Assembly (NCBI GenBank): GCA_021813225.1
Contig: JAKALH010000233.1
Span: 1 to 5,371 of the forward strand
DNA from: Chloroflexota bacterium
GTDB taxonomy: Bacteria > Chloroflexota > Anaerolineae > J036 > Brachytrichaceae
Reading direction: 5' to 3'
DNA length: 5,371 nt
The notes beneath the pieces are model-generated. The model saw nothing but the letters and a program-made list of their open reading frames with translations, was not told the DNA's origin and ran no database searches. This document shows positions 1 to 5,020 of the stretch, piece by piece (the stretch's first letter is position 1; every line of letters begins with the position of its first letter). A program made the translations under genes and the position numbers.

Positions 1-1
1 C

Positions 2-994
2 TTCGCCAACGCCACCCTGTCCATCGAACCGGACGGCTCGATTGCGCTCACCAATGGGCTGACCGACTACGGCACGGGCAGCCGCACCGTCTTCACGCTG
101 CTCGCCGCCGAAACGCTGGGTGTGCGCCCGGAGCGCATTCGCGTGCTGCTGACCGACACGGAAACCGCAGTGGACTCCGGCCCGACGGTCGCCAGCCGCG
201 CCTCGGTGGTGGGAGGCAACGCCACGCGCGTCGCCGCGGACAAACTCGTTCAATTGCTCAACTGGGCGGCCGCCGACCTGCTGAAGTGCGCACCGGGGCA
301 GATCGTGCGCGACGGCGAGATGTTCATCGGCGCGGACGAGGAGCCGGCCTCCTTCGACGCGGTCGCCGCGCACGCGCGCCGCATAGGCTTTGTGCTGTCG
401 GCGCACGGCAAGTGGCAGATGCCCACCATCCACTGGGATTTCGAGAAAGGCACGGGCGTGCCGTACGTGGGCTATACCTTCGGTGCGCAGATCGTGGAAG
501 TGACGGTGAACACCGGCACCGGCAAGGTCACCGCCGACCGCATCTGGGCTGCGCACGACATCGGCAAGGTGCTGTTCCCCGAAGGCGCTTATGGACAGCT
601 CTACGGCGGCATCGCGCAGGGGCTGGGTTACGGCCTGATGGAGGAAGTGGAAATCAACCACGGCTACATCCACAACGTCAATTTTGACGACTACATCATC
701 CCCACAGCGATGGACGTTCCGACCATCGATGCCACCTTCGTCGAGGCGCCGTTCGCGCTGGGGCCATACGGCGCCAAGAACGTGGCCGAACCCAGCATGC
801 TGGGCGTGGCGCCGGCGCTGGCTAACGCCGTGTACCATGCAACGGGCAGGCGCATCCGCGAGTTGCCGTTGACTCCGGAGCGCGTCCTGCTGGGGCGCGC
901 GCTGGTCAACGACGACGGCGGCGCCAATGCGCGCCTGTGGCTGGGATATGCGGGCGGCGGCTTGCCGAATGTGCGGGTTGTGCAGACGGCGTAA
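2..994 (+). CDS. Xanthine dehydrogenase-family molybdopterin-binding subunit (C-terminal part; 5' end outside window)
   Basis: Frame 2 is open from the left edge to TAA at 992-994, giving the last 330 residues. Proteins of this family are usually about 700-800 residues, so over half is missing to the left. The family comprises the large catalytic subunits of molybdenum hydroxylases (xanthine dehydrogenase, aldehyde oxidase, 4-hydroxybenzoyl-CoA reductase, CO dehydrogenase), which hydroxylate a substrate carbon at a Mo-pterin cofactor. Visible hallmarks are DYGTGSRT near the left edge, DSGPTVASRASVVGGNA (cofactor-domain loop), GQLYGGIAQGLGYGLMEE (Gln codon at 596-598), and GAKNVAEPSMLG. The Glu of this last motif (codon 788-790) aligns with the catalytic glutamate of the family. 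The substrate cannot be assigned because the discriminating N-terminal half is absent. No FAD or 2Fe-2S subunit follows on this strand, so this gene is probably last in its operon; partner genes, if any, lie upstream. There is no frameshift or premature stop in the visible part. Confidence 0.93.
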   Translation, partial: FANATLSIEPDGSIALTNGLTDYGTGSRTVFTLLAAETLGVRPERIRVLLTDTETAVDSGPTVASRASVVGGNATRVAADKLVQLLNWAAADLLKCAPGQIVRDGEMFIGADEEPASFDAVAAHARRIGFVLSAHGKWQMPTIHWDFEKGTGVPYVGYTFGAQIVEVTVNTGTGKVTADRIWAAHDIGKVLFPEGAYGQLYGGIAQGLGYGLMEEVEINHGYIHNVNFDDYIIPTAMDVPTIDATFVEAPFALGPYGAKNVAEPSMLGVAPALANAVYHATGRRIRELPLTPERVLLGRALVNDDGGANARLWLGYAGGGLPNVRVVQTA

Positions 995-1028
995 GTAAGG
1001 GGAAGTCAGAGACAAACACAGACCTGCT

Positions 1029-1055
1029 CGTACGGGCCGACCCGTGTGTCGGCCT
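1029..1055 (-). repeat. Inverted-orientation hairpin repeat, copy 1
   Basis: CGTACG (1029-1034) is followed by a perfect 7-bp stem, GGCCGAC (1035-1041) and GTCGGCC (1048-1054), with loop CCGTGT. The loop is the reverse complement of ACACGG used by the direct copies, so this is the same family on the other strand with a different but fully paired stem. It is the first strong hairpin after the xanthine dehydrogenase-family stop codon at 994 and could act as a termination or 3'-end-protecting structure. No T-run follows it (TTCCCC), so an intrinsic terminator is not well supported. Confidence 0.75.
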
Positions 1056-1065
1056 TCCCCGTCAT

Positions 1066-1093
1066 CGGGCAGGCACACAGGCCTGCCCGTACG
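1066..1093 (+). repeat. Direct hairpin repeat (copy 2)
   Basis: A perfect 9-bp stem pairs 1066-1074 (CGGGCAGGC) with 1081-1089 (GCCTGCCCG) around loop ACACAG, followed by TACG. The copy at 1189-1215 is identical and sits in the second tandem unit. The 3' flank TCTCTATCGCTCAA is also shared among copies. Confidence 0.8.
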
Positions 1094-1129
1094 TCTCTAT
1101 CGCTCAATGGGGCGGGCACGCGCAGTATT

Positions 1130-1177
1130 GGGCAGGCACACGGGCCTGCTCGTACGGGCCGACCCGTGTGTCGGCCT
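1130..1177. repeat. Head-to-head pair of hairpins sharing one CGTACG
   Basis: A direct hairpin (1130-1156; arms GGGCAGGC and GCCTGCTC, one G-T wobble, loop ACACGG) and an inverted hairpin (1151-1177; arms GGCCGAC and GTCGGCC, loop CCGTGT) share CGTACG at 1151-1156. The whole 48-bp element is therefore a large imperfect palindrome centred on CGTACG with a hairpin in each half. The same arrangement, with a decayed left half, occurs at about 1008-1055. Confidence 0.75.
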
Positions 1178-1188
1178 TCCCCGTCATC

Positions 1189-1215
1189 GGGCAGGCACAC
1201 AGGCCTGCCCGTACG
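1189..1215 (+). repeat. Direct hairpin repeat (copy 5)
   Basis: Arms GGGCAGGC (1189-1196) and GCCTGCCC (1203-1210) flank loop ACACAG, ending in CGTACG. It is the second-unit duplicate of 1067-1093, shifted by exactly 122 bp, with no base difference seen. Confidence 0.8.
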
Positions 1216-1251
1216 TCTCTATCGCTCAATGGGGCGGGCACGCGCAGTATT

Positions 1252-1278
1252 GGGCAGGCACACAGGCCTGCCCGTACG
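1252..1278 (-). terminator. Hairpin repeat closest to the operon 3' end; possible terminator
   Basis: This is the last repeat copy, 25 nt beyond the stop codon of the minus-strand diguanylate cyclase gene. The 8-bp GC-rich stem (GGGCAGGC with GCCTGCCC, loop CTGTGT when read on the minus strand) is stable enough to matter in RNA. On the minus strand it is followed by AATACTGCGC, not a T-tract, so a classical intrinsic terminator is not supported. Its role as a terminator or 3'-end stabiliser is inferred from position only. Confidence 0.3.
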
Positions 1279-1303
1279 TCTCTATCACTCAAGCGGACAG
1301 GGT

Positions 1304-2656
1304 TCACGCCACAACCACGCAGTTGCGCCCGGCTTCCTTGGCGGCATAGAGCGCCTTGTCTGCACGCTGGATGAGATCAGCGCCGCTGGCGGCGTCGGCA
1401 TCAGGATACGCCGTGCCGCCCACACTGATGGTGATGCGGATCACCTGCTCGCCATCATGCAGCGGCGTGTCCTCTACGACGCGGCGGGCGCGCTCTCCGA
1501 TGTGCGCGGCATCCTCGCGCGACGCCGCCGGCAGAATGGCGAAGAACTCATCGCCGCCGTAACGCACCAGAACATCGCCTTCGCGCAGCACCGAACGCAC
1601 CGCCCTGACCACCTGCGCCAGCGATCGATCGCCGATATGGTGTCCGTAGGTATCGTTGATGCTCTTGAAATGATCGAGGTCGAACATTAATAGCGCCAGG
1701 GGTGAATTGATGCGTATGGCGCGCCCGAATTCCTCGCGCAGTCGCATGGTCCCGAAATGCCGGTTGAAGACTCCTGTCAACGAATCCAGAGCGGCCAGCC
1801 GCTGCATGCGGTCGTGCGTGAGCGCGTTGTGCAATGCCAGCGCCAGACCCTGTCGAAACAGATTGAGCCTTTTCAAATCATCGCCGCTGAAACCGGCTGC
1901 GCTTGCCAGTATGATCGCCCCCAGCGCGGCGCTTTTGTAAAAGAGCGGATCGACCAGCACCTCGCGCGGGCGGAAATCGGTCAGCACGCCTTCTACCGCC
2001 ACGTCGCCGGGCACTTCAATTCGCTGCATCTGTTCCGTGCGCAGCGCGCGCCGGACATGATCGCTGGCGCACATCGCCTGCGGCCCGCGAATGCCGTTCG
2101 AGATGGCGACGCTCATCTCGCCGTCATTTTCAATCAGAATCGCGCCCGCGTCCGCATGGGTATGCTGGATCAACTGCTGCAAGGCCTGCTCGGTCAGGGC
2201 ATTCAACTCAAGCTGGCTGGACATGATGCTGGTGAAGGCGCGCACCGCGCCTTCGGTCTGGATCGACTGCGCCAGTGTCTGCACCAGGCGATTGAACGCC
2301 GCAGCGCTGTCGCCGATCTCGTCATCGGAATTGACCTCAATATAACAATCTTCCGGTTTGCAGCGGTCTATGTTGCCGTCTTTGGTCATTGCCTCCAGAT
2401 TGGATTCGACGTAGCGAATCCGGCCGGCCAGCAGCGTCAGACGGCGGCCGACCACCATCCGCGCCAGACCGATATTAGCCCCGCCGACGATGCACCCCGC
2501 CACAATGGAAGCGGCAAAGAAACCGAGTGTCAGCACATCCGCGGCAGGAAGCCCCATGGCAGTCACAAAAAAGGGAAACACAATGCCCATCAACACACCC
2601 AGCCCGATCATCCAGATGGCGAGATCCGTGAAAACCCTGCGTGTCAGACGTATCAT
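1304..2656 (-). CDS. Membrane-anchored diguanylate cyclase, TM2-HAMP-GAF-GGDEF
   Basis: A 450-residue protein predicted to condense two GTP into cyclic-di-GMP at the inner face of the membrane. Domains: TM helices at about 10-34 and 41-64 with a very short outer loop; HAMP-like linker at about 65-128 ending in DDEIGDSAAAFNRL; GAF-like sensor at about 140-280; GGDEF domain at about 285-450. The active-site motif is RYGGDEFF (GGDEF 367-371), with metal-ligand MFDLDHFKSINDTYGHHIGD upstream (D326). An intact inhibitory I-site RxxD (REGD, 358-361) lies five residues before GGDEF. No EAL or HD-GYP domain is present. ATG at 2656 is chosen because AGGAG lies 7 nt upstream; the frame runs on to 2824 but would overlap the preceding gene without a ribosome site. 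The gene starts 32 nt after the response regulator stop, same strand, so it is likely co-transcribed with the phosphate genes. An unusual Cys-X4-Cys insert (C99, C104) sits in the HAMP connector. The domain call is strong; the signal sensed is unknown. Confidence 0.93.
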   Translation of the reverse strand: MIRLTRRVFTDLAIWMIGLGVLMGIVFPFFVTAMGLPAADVLTLGFFAASIVAGCIVGGANIGLARMVVGRRLTLLAGRIRYVESNLEAMTKDGNIDRCKPEDCYIEVNSDDEIGDSAAAFNRLVQTLAQSIQTEGAVRAFTSIMSSQLELNALTEQALQQLIQHTHADAGAILIENDGEMSVAISNGIRGPQAMCASDHVRRALRTEQMQRIEVPGDVAVEGVLTDFRPREVLVDPLFYKSAALGAIILASAAGFSGDDLKRLNLFRQGLALALHNALTHDRMQRLAALDSLTGVFNRHFGTMRLREEFGRAIRINSPLALLMFDLDHFKSINDTYGHHIGDRSLAQVVRAVRSVLREGDVLVRYGGDEFFAILPAASREDAAHIGERARRVVEDTPLHDGEQVIRITISVGGTAYPDADAASGADLIQRADKALYAAKEAGRNCVVVA

Positions 2657-2663
2657 GATGATG

Positions 2664-2668
2664 CTCCT
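2664..2668 (-). promoter_or_regulatory. Ribosome binding site deciding the diguanylate cyclase start
   Basis: On the minus strand AGGAG is followed by 7 nt and then ATG at 2656. This is the best Shine-Dalgarno in the region and supports the 450-residue product over the longer 506-codon frame. Confidence 0.75.
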
Positions 2669-2688
2669 GCAACGTGACCCAAAACTGT

Positions 2689-3357
2689 TCAGTCTATGCG
2701 GTAGCCCACCCCGCGCACGGTCTGCAGGCGCTGCGGGTGAGAGGGGTCTTTCTCCAGTTTCTCGCGCAGCCAGCGCACGTGCACGTCGACGGTGCGCGGG
2801 TCGCCGTCGAAGTCGTAGCCCCACACCTGCGTGATGAGGAACTCGCGCGAGAGTACGGCGCCTTTGTTGCGCATCAGCGTGGCCAGGAGTTCAAACTCCT
2901 TATGGCTGAGTTTGACTTCCTGATCGCTCAGGTAGACGCGCCGCGCCGCCAGGTCGAGTGACACATCCCCGCACAGCAGGCGGTCGCCATGCGGCTTGGG
3001 CGCCCGCCGCAGCGCCGCGCGCACGCGCGCCACCAGTTCGGGCAGGCTGAAGGGTTTCACGATGTAGTCGTCCGCGCCGCTCTCCAGCCCGATCACGCGG
3101 TCGATCTCGGCGCCGCGCGCGGTGAGCAGGATGATGGGCACCTCGGACTCCTTGCGCAGGATACGGCACAGCGACAGCCCGTCCAGCCCCGGCAGCATGA
3201 CATCGAACACGCACACATCGGGTTGTTCGCGGCGCGCCAGCTCCAGCGCCGTGTCGCCGTTGGACGCCTGAATCACCCTGAAGCCCTCGCTCTCCAGATG
3301 CTGCGCGACCAGCCCCAGCAGTGTGGCTTCGTCTTCGACCAGCAATACGACAGGCAT
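2689..3357 (-). CDS. OmpR/PhoB-family response regulator (likely phosphate-responsive)
   Basis: A 222-residue two-domain regulator of normal family length. The receiver domain (about 1-118) has the acidic pocket E8-D9, phosphoacceptor D52 in FDVMLPGLDG, switch T79 in LLTAR and K101 in VKPF, so it should be phosphorylatable. The C-terminal winged-helix DNA-binding domain (about 125-222) shows the OmpR/PhoB features KLSHKEFELLATLMRNKG, RTVDVHVRWLREKLEKDP and the terminal RLQTVRGVGYR. Its place after pstA-pstB-phoU suggests the PhoB/PhoP role of activating Pho genes in low phosphate, but the protein sequence alone does not separate PhoB from other OmpR-family regulators. ATG at 3357 begins exactly at the receiver beta-1 strand (MPVVLLVEDE). 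The upstream site is weak (AGG about 8 nt away). No histidine kinase gene adjoins it inside the window; a GGDEF protein follows instead. Confidence 0.9.
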   Translation of the reverse strand: MPVVLLVEDEATLLGLVAQHLESEGFRVIQASNGDTALELARREQPDVCVFDVMLPGLDGLSLCRILRKESEVPIILLTARGAEIDRVIGLESGADDYIVKPFSLPELVARVRAALRRAPKPHGDRLLCGDVSLDLAARRVYLSDQEVKLSHKEFELLATLMRNKGAVLSREFLITQVWGYDFDGDPRTVDVHVRWLREKLEKDPSHPQRLQTVRGVGYRID

Positions 3358-3413
3358 ACTTAAAACCTATAGCGGTCTGAAAGATCGAATGCGGATATCA
3401 TCGTAGTACTGTG
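3358..3413 (-). other. 56-nt gap between phoU and the response regulator
   Basis: This is the longest gap inside the minus-strand block. It has no hairpin with a T-run and no convincing direct-repeat Pho box. A TATAGG hexamer near the downstream gene could serve as a -10 element, but no matching -35 stands out. Read-through from phoU is the simpler reading; a secondary promoter is possible. Confidence 0.4.
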
Positions 3414-4136
3414 TCAGTCGTGGTTGGATGCTGTGCCGGGCGGGCTGGGCGGCTGTTTGGCCGGTTTGTAATCGCCCAGTTCGCCGGTGACGGCGAAGAT
3501 GATGCGCTCGCACAGGTTGGTCGCGCGGTCCGCCGTGCGCTCCAGGTTATGCGCCACCCACAGCAGGTACATGGCGCGCGCAATCGTCTTCTTATCCTGC
3601 GCCATGTAGGTCAGCAGTTCGCGCAGCACCTGGTTATACAGCGCGTCTACTTCGTCGTCGCGCAGCACAGTGGCGCGCGCCAGCCCCACATCCATGCGGA
3701 CGAAGGCGTCCAGCGCCGACTGCAGCATCTCCGAGGTGACCACCTGCATGCGCGGGATATCGATGAGCGGCTTCAGGGGCGGCTCGTTGCCGATGCGGAT
3801 GACGATGCCGGCGATGCCGCTGGCATGGTCGGCCATGCGCTCCAGTTCCACCGCCATGTGCATGGCCGTGATGATGCGGCGCAGGTCGCCGGCGGCGGGC
3901 TGCTGGGTGGCGATGGTGGCCAGGCATTCCTCTTCGATCTTGTAGCGCAGCGCGTTGACGCGCTCGTCGGCGGAGATCACCTGGCGCGCGGCGTCCAGAT
4001 TGCGCTCCTGCAGCGCCCGGACGGACGCCTGCAACTGTTCGTCCACCAGGCTGCCCAGGCGCAGGACATCGTCGCGAATCACGCCCAGGTCGCGATCGAG
4101 CAGGCTGCGATAGGTTGAGGACGCCATGCCCCCCAT
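3414..4136 (-). CDS. phoU: Phosphate signalling/transport accessory protein PhoU
   Basis: A 240-residue cytoplasmic, all-helical protein of typical PhoU length made of two tandem PhoU repeats. Each repeat carries the E-x-x-x-D metal-binding signature: ELERMADHASGI (E99, D103) and NLERTADRATNL (E199, D203). PhoU binds metal clusters, interacts with PstB and with PhoR-type kinases, and keeps Pho signalling off when phosphate is plentiful. The N-terminus (TYRSLLDRDLGVIRDDVLRL) fits family starts; the C-terminal tail (KQPPSPPGTASNHD) is Pro-rich and probably disordered. The ATG at 4136 shares its A with the pstB TGA (TGATG), indicating translational coupling, and GGGAGG lies 8 nt upstream. An internal ATG three codons on (4127) is a less likely start. 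The key motifs are all intact. Confidence 0.97.
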   Translation of the reverse strand: MGGMASSTYRSLLDRDLGVIRDDVLRLGSLVDEQLQASVRALQERNLDAARQVISADERVNALRYKIEEECLATIATQQPAAGDLRRIITAMHMAVELERMADHASGIAGIVIRIGNEPPLKPLIDIPRMQVVTSEMLQSALDAFVRMDVGLARATVLRDDEVDALYNQVLRELLTYMAQDKKTIARAMYLLWVAHNLERTADRATNLCERIIFAVTGELGDYKPAKQPPSPPGTASNHD

Positions 4137-4984
4137 CAGCCGAACCTCCCGCTGACGTAGTCCTCGGTGCGCTTATCCTTCGGTTTGGTGAAGATCGATT
4201 GCGTGTCGGAGAATTCGATCATCTCGCCGGCGCGGTCGGGGCGCATCATCATCATGGCGGTGAAATCGCTCACGCGCGCCGCCTGCTGCATGTTGTGCGT
4301 CACGATGACGATCGCGTAGTCCTTCTTCAGTTCCTGCATCAGCTCTTCGATCTTGATGGTGGCGACCGGATCGAGCGCCGAGGCCGGCTCGTCCATCAGG
4401 ATCACTTCCGGCTCGACGGCGATGGCGCGGGCGATGCACAGGCGCTGCTGCTGTCCGCCGGACAGCGCCATGCCGGACTGCTTGAGCTTGTCCTTCACCT
4501 CGTCCCACAGCGCGGCGCGGCGCAGGCTGCTCTCCACCACACCGTCCAGTTCCGTCTTCGAGATGCGCCCGTACAGGCGCGGGCCGAACGCCACGTTGTC
4601 GTAGATGGATTTCGGGAACGGGTTGGGGCGCTGGAACACCATGCCGATGCGCCGGCGCACGTCCACCACGTCGACGCTGGGCGCGTACAGGTCCTCGCCG
4701 TCCAGGGTGATACGCCCCTCGATGTGCGAGCCTGGCACCAGGTCGTTCATGCGGTTGAGCGAGCGGATGAGCGTGCTCTTGCCGCAGCCCGACGGCCCGA
4801 TGATGGCGGTGATCTTGTGGTCCTGAACGGGCAGTGTGACTTCCGCAACCGCGCGGAACGAGCCGTAATAGATGGAGAGGCCCTCCGTTTTCATCTTCAG
4901 CGCATCCGCCGGCGCATGGATGGACCGATCGGCGTCCACCCTGGCAACGGGCGCGGTCGCGGCGAATACACTCTGTTGCGTCAT
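4136..4984 (-). CDS. pstB: Phosphate ABC transporter ATP-binding protein PstB
   Basis: A 282-residue ATPase that powers phosphate import through PstC-PstA on the cytoplasmic face. All ABC motifs are present: Walker A GPSGCGKST (63-71), Q-loop Q118 in VFQRPNPFPKSIYDN, signature LSGGQQQR (174-181), Walker B VILMDEP (194-200, catalytic E199), D-loop SALD (202-205) and H-loop H230 in VTHNMQQ. The PstB-specific text SIYYGSFRAV, LIRSLNRMNDLVPG and the C-terminal TEDYVSGRFG identify the subfamily. About 30 residues precede the usual core start (MKTEGLSIYYG); the upstream ATG at 4984 is preferred because GGAG lies 8 nt before it, while the internal ATG lacks a good site. A Met-rich stretch (AMMMMRPDRAGEMIEF) sits after the H-loop where PstB proteins vary. 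It follows pstA by 36 nt and overlaps phoU by 1 nt. Confidence 0.98.
   Translation of the reverse strand: MTQQSVFAATAPVARVDADRSIHAPADALKMKTEGLSIYYGSFRAVAEVTLPVQDHKITAIIGPSGCGKSTLIRSLNRMNDLVPGSHIEGRITLDGEDLYAPSVDVVDVRRRIGMVFQRPNPFPKSIYDNVAFGPRLYGRISKTELDGVVESSLRRAALWDEVKDKLKQSGMALSGGQQQRLCIARAIAVEPEVILMDEPASALDPVATIKIEELMQELKKDYAIVIVTHNMQQAARVSDFTAMMMMRPDRAGEMIEFSDTQSIFTKPKDKRTEDYVSGRFG
4145..4150 (-). promoter_or_regulatory. Ribosome binding site for phoU inside the pstB 3' end
   Basis: GGGAGG on the minus strand lies within the last codons of pstB, 8 nt before the phoU ATG at 4136. It supports the first ATG over the internal one at 4127, where spacing would be 17 nt. With the TGATG overlap it points to coupled translation of pstB and phoU. 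Confidence 0.7.
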
Positions 4985-4992
4985 CTCGGCGT

Positions 4993-4996
4993 CTCC
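4993..4996 (-). promoter_or_regulatory. Ribosome binding site deciding the pstB start
   Basis: GGAG (within TTGGAGAC on the minus strand) is placed 8 nt before the ATG at 4984. It favours the longer PstB with its 30-residue N-terminal extension over the internal ATG at residue 31. Confidence 0.65.
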
Positions 4997-5020
4997 AACT
5001 CTATTCTATGCAGGTTGATC

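Larger units (their letters stand above)
1023..1266. repeat. Tandem duplication of a 122-bp unit
   Basis: Positions 1023-1144 and 1145-1266 are direct copies of 122 bp. By eye they differ at one base only (G at 1142, A at 1264). Each unit carries an inverted hairpin, a direct hairpin, a 36-nt linker and the left part of the next hairpin. After 1266 the match continues briefly (with a C/T difference at 1272/1150) and then diverges after CGTACG. A 41-bp segment (hairpin plus TCTCTATCRCTCAA) occurs three times, at 1067-1107, 1189-1229 and 1252-1292; the third differs at 1287. The near identity implies recent duplication or homogenisation. Confidence 0.95.
1008..1292. repeat. Palindromic hairpin-repeat array filling the convergent intergenic gap
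   Basis: The 309-bp gap 995-1303 holds no credible gene. It is nearly filled by members of one palindromic family of about 27 bp. Each member has two complementary 7-8 bp arms around a 6-nt loop of the form ACACRG (CCGTGT when inverted), followed by CGTACG, itself a palindrome. Clear copies are at 1067-1093, 1130-1156, 1189-1215 and 1252-1278 (direct), and 1029-1055 and 1151-1177 (inverted). A decayed direct copy, with only its right half recognisable, lies at about 1008-1034. Possible half-arm remnants (GGGCGGGCACGCG) lie at 1110-1122 and 1232-1244. The layout resembles REP-like or MITE-like intergenic palindromes of GC-rich bacteria. No transposase is nearby. Open frames across it give repetitive, frame-shifting peptides and are not genes. 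Confidence 0.9.

Noticed and set aside
1008..1292. CRISPR array (about 27-bp repeats at roughly regular 59/63-bp steps)
   Set aside because: The intervals between repeats are themselves duplicated and not unique, repeats occur in both orientations and share CGTACG, and no cas gene is visible.
937..1690. Open frames on both strands across the repeat gap giving Pro/Arg/Gly-rich repetitive peptides
   Set aside because: They arise from the 122-bp repeat read in different frames, overlap real genes, lack ribosome sites and resemble no protein family.
1757..2677. 306-codon plus-strand frame opposite the diguanylate cyclase gene
   Set aside because: The minus strand carries unmistakable GAF/GGDEF motifs; the opposite frame shows no domain or start signal.
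2657..2824. Longer N-terminus for the diguanylate cyclase starting at 2824
   Set aside because: The extra 56 residues are Arg/Ala-rich out-of-frame translation of the response regulator 3' end; AGGAG at 2664-2668 fixes the start at 2656.
3358..3413. Pho box or strong promoter before the response regulator
   Set aside because: No pair of spaced CTGTCAT-like direct repeats and no clear -35/-10 pair could be seen; only a lone TATAGG.
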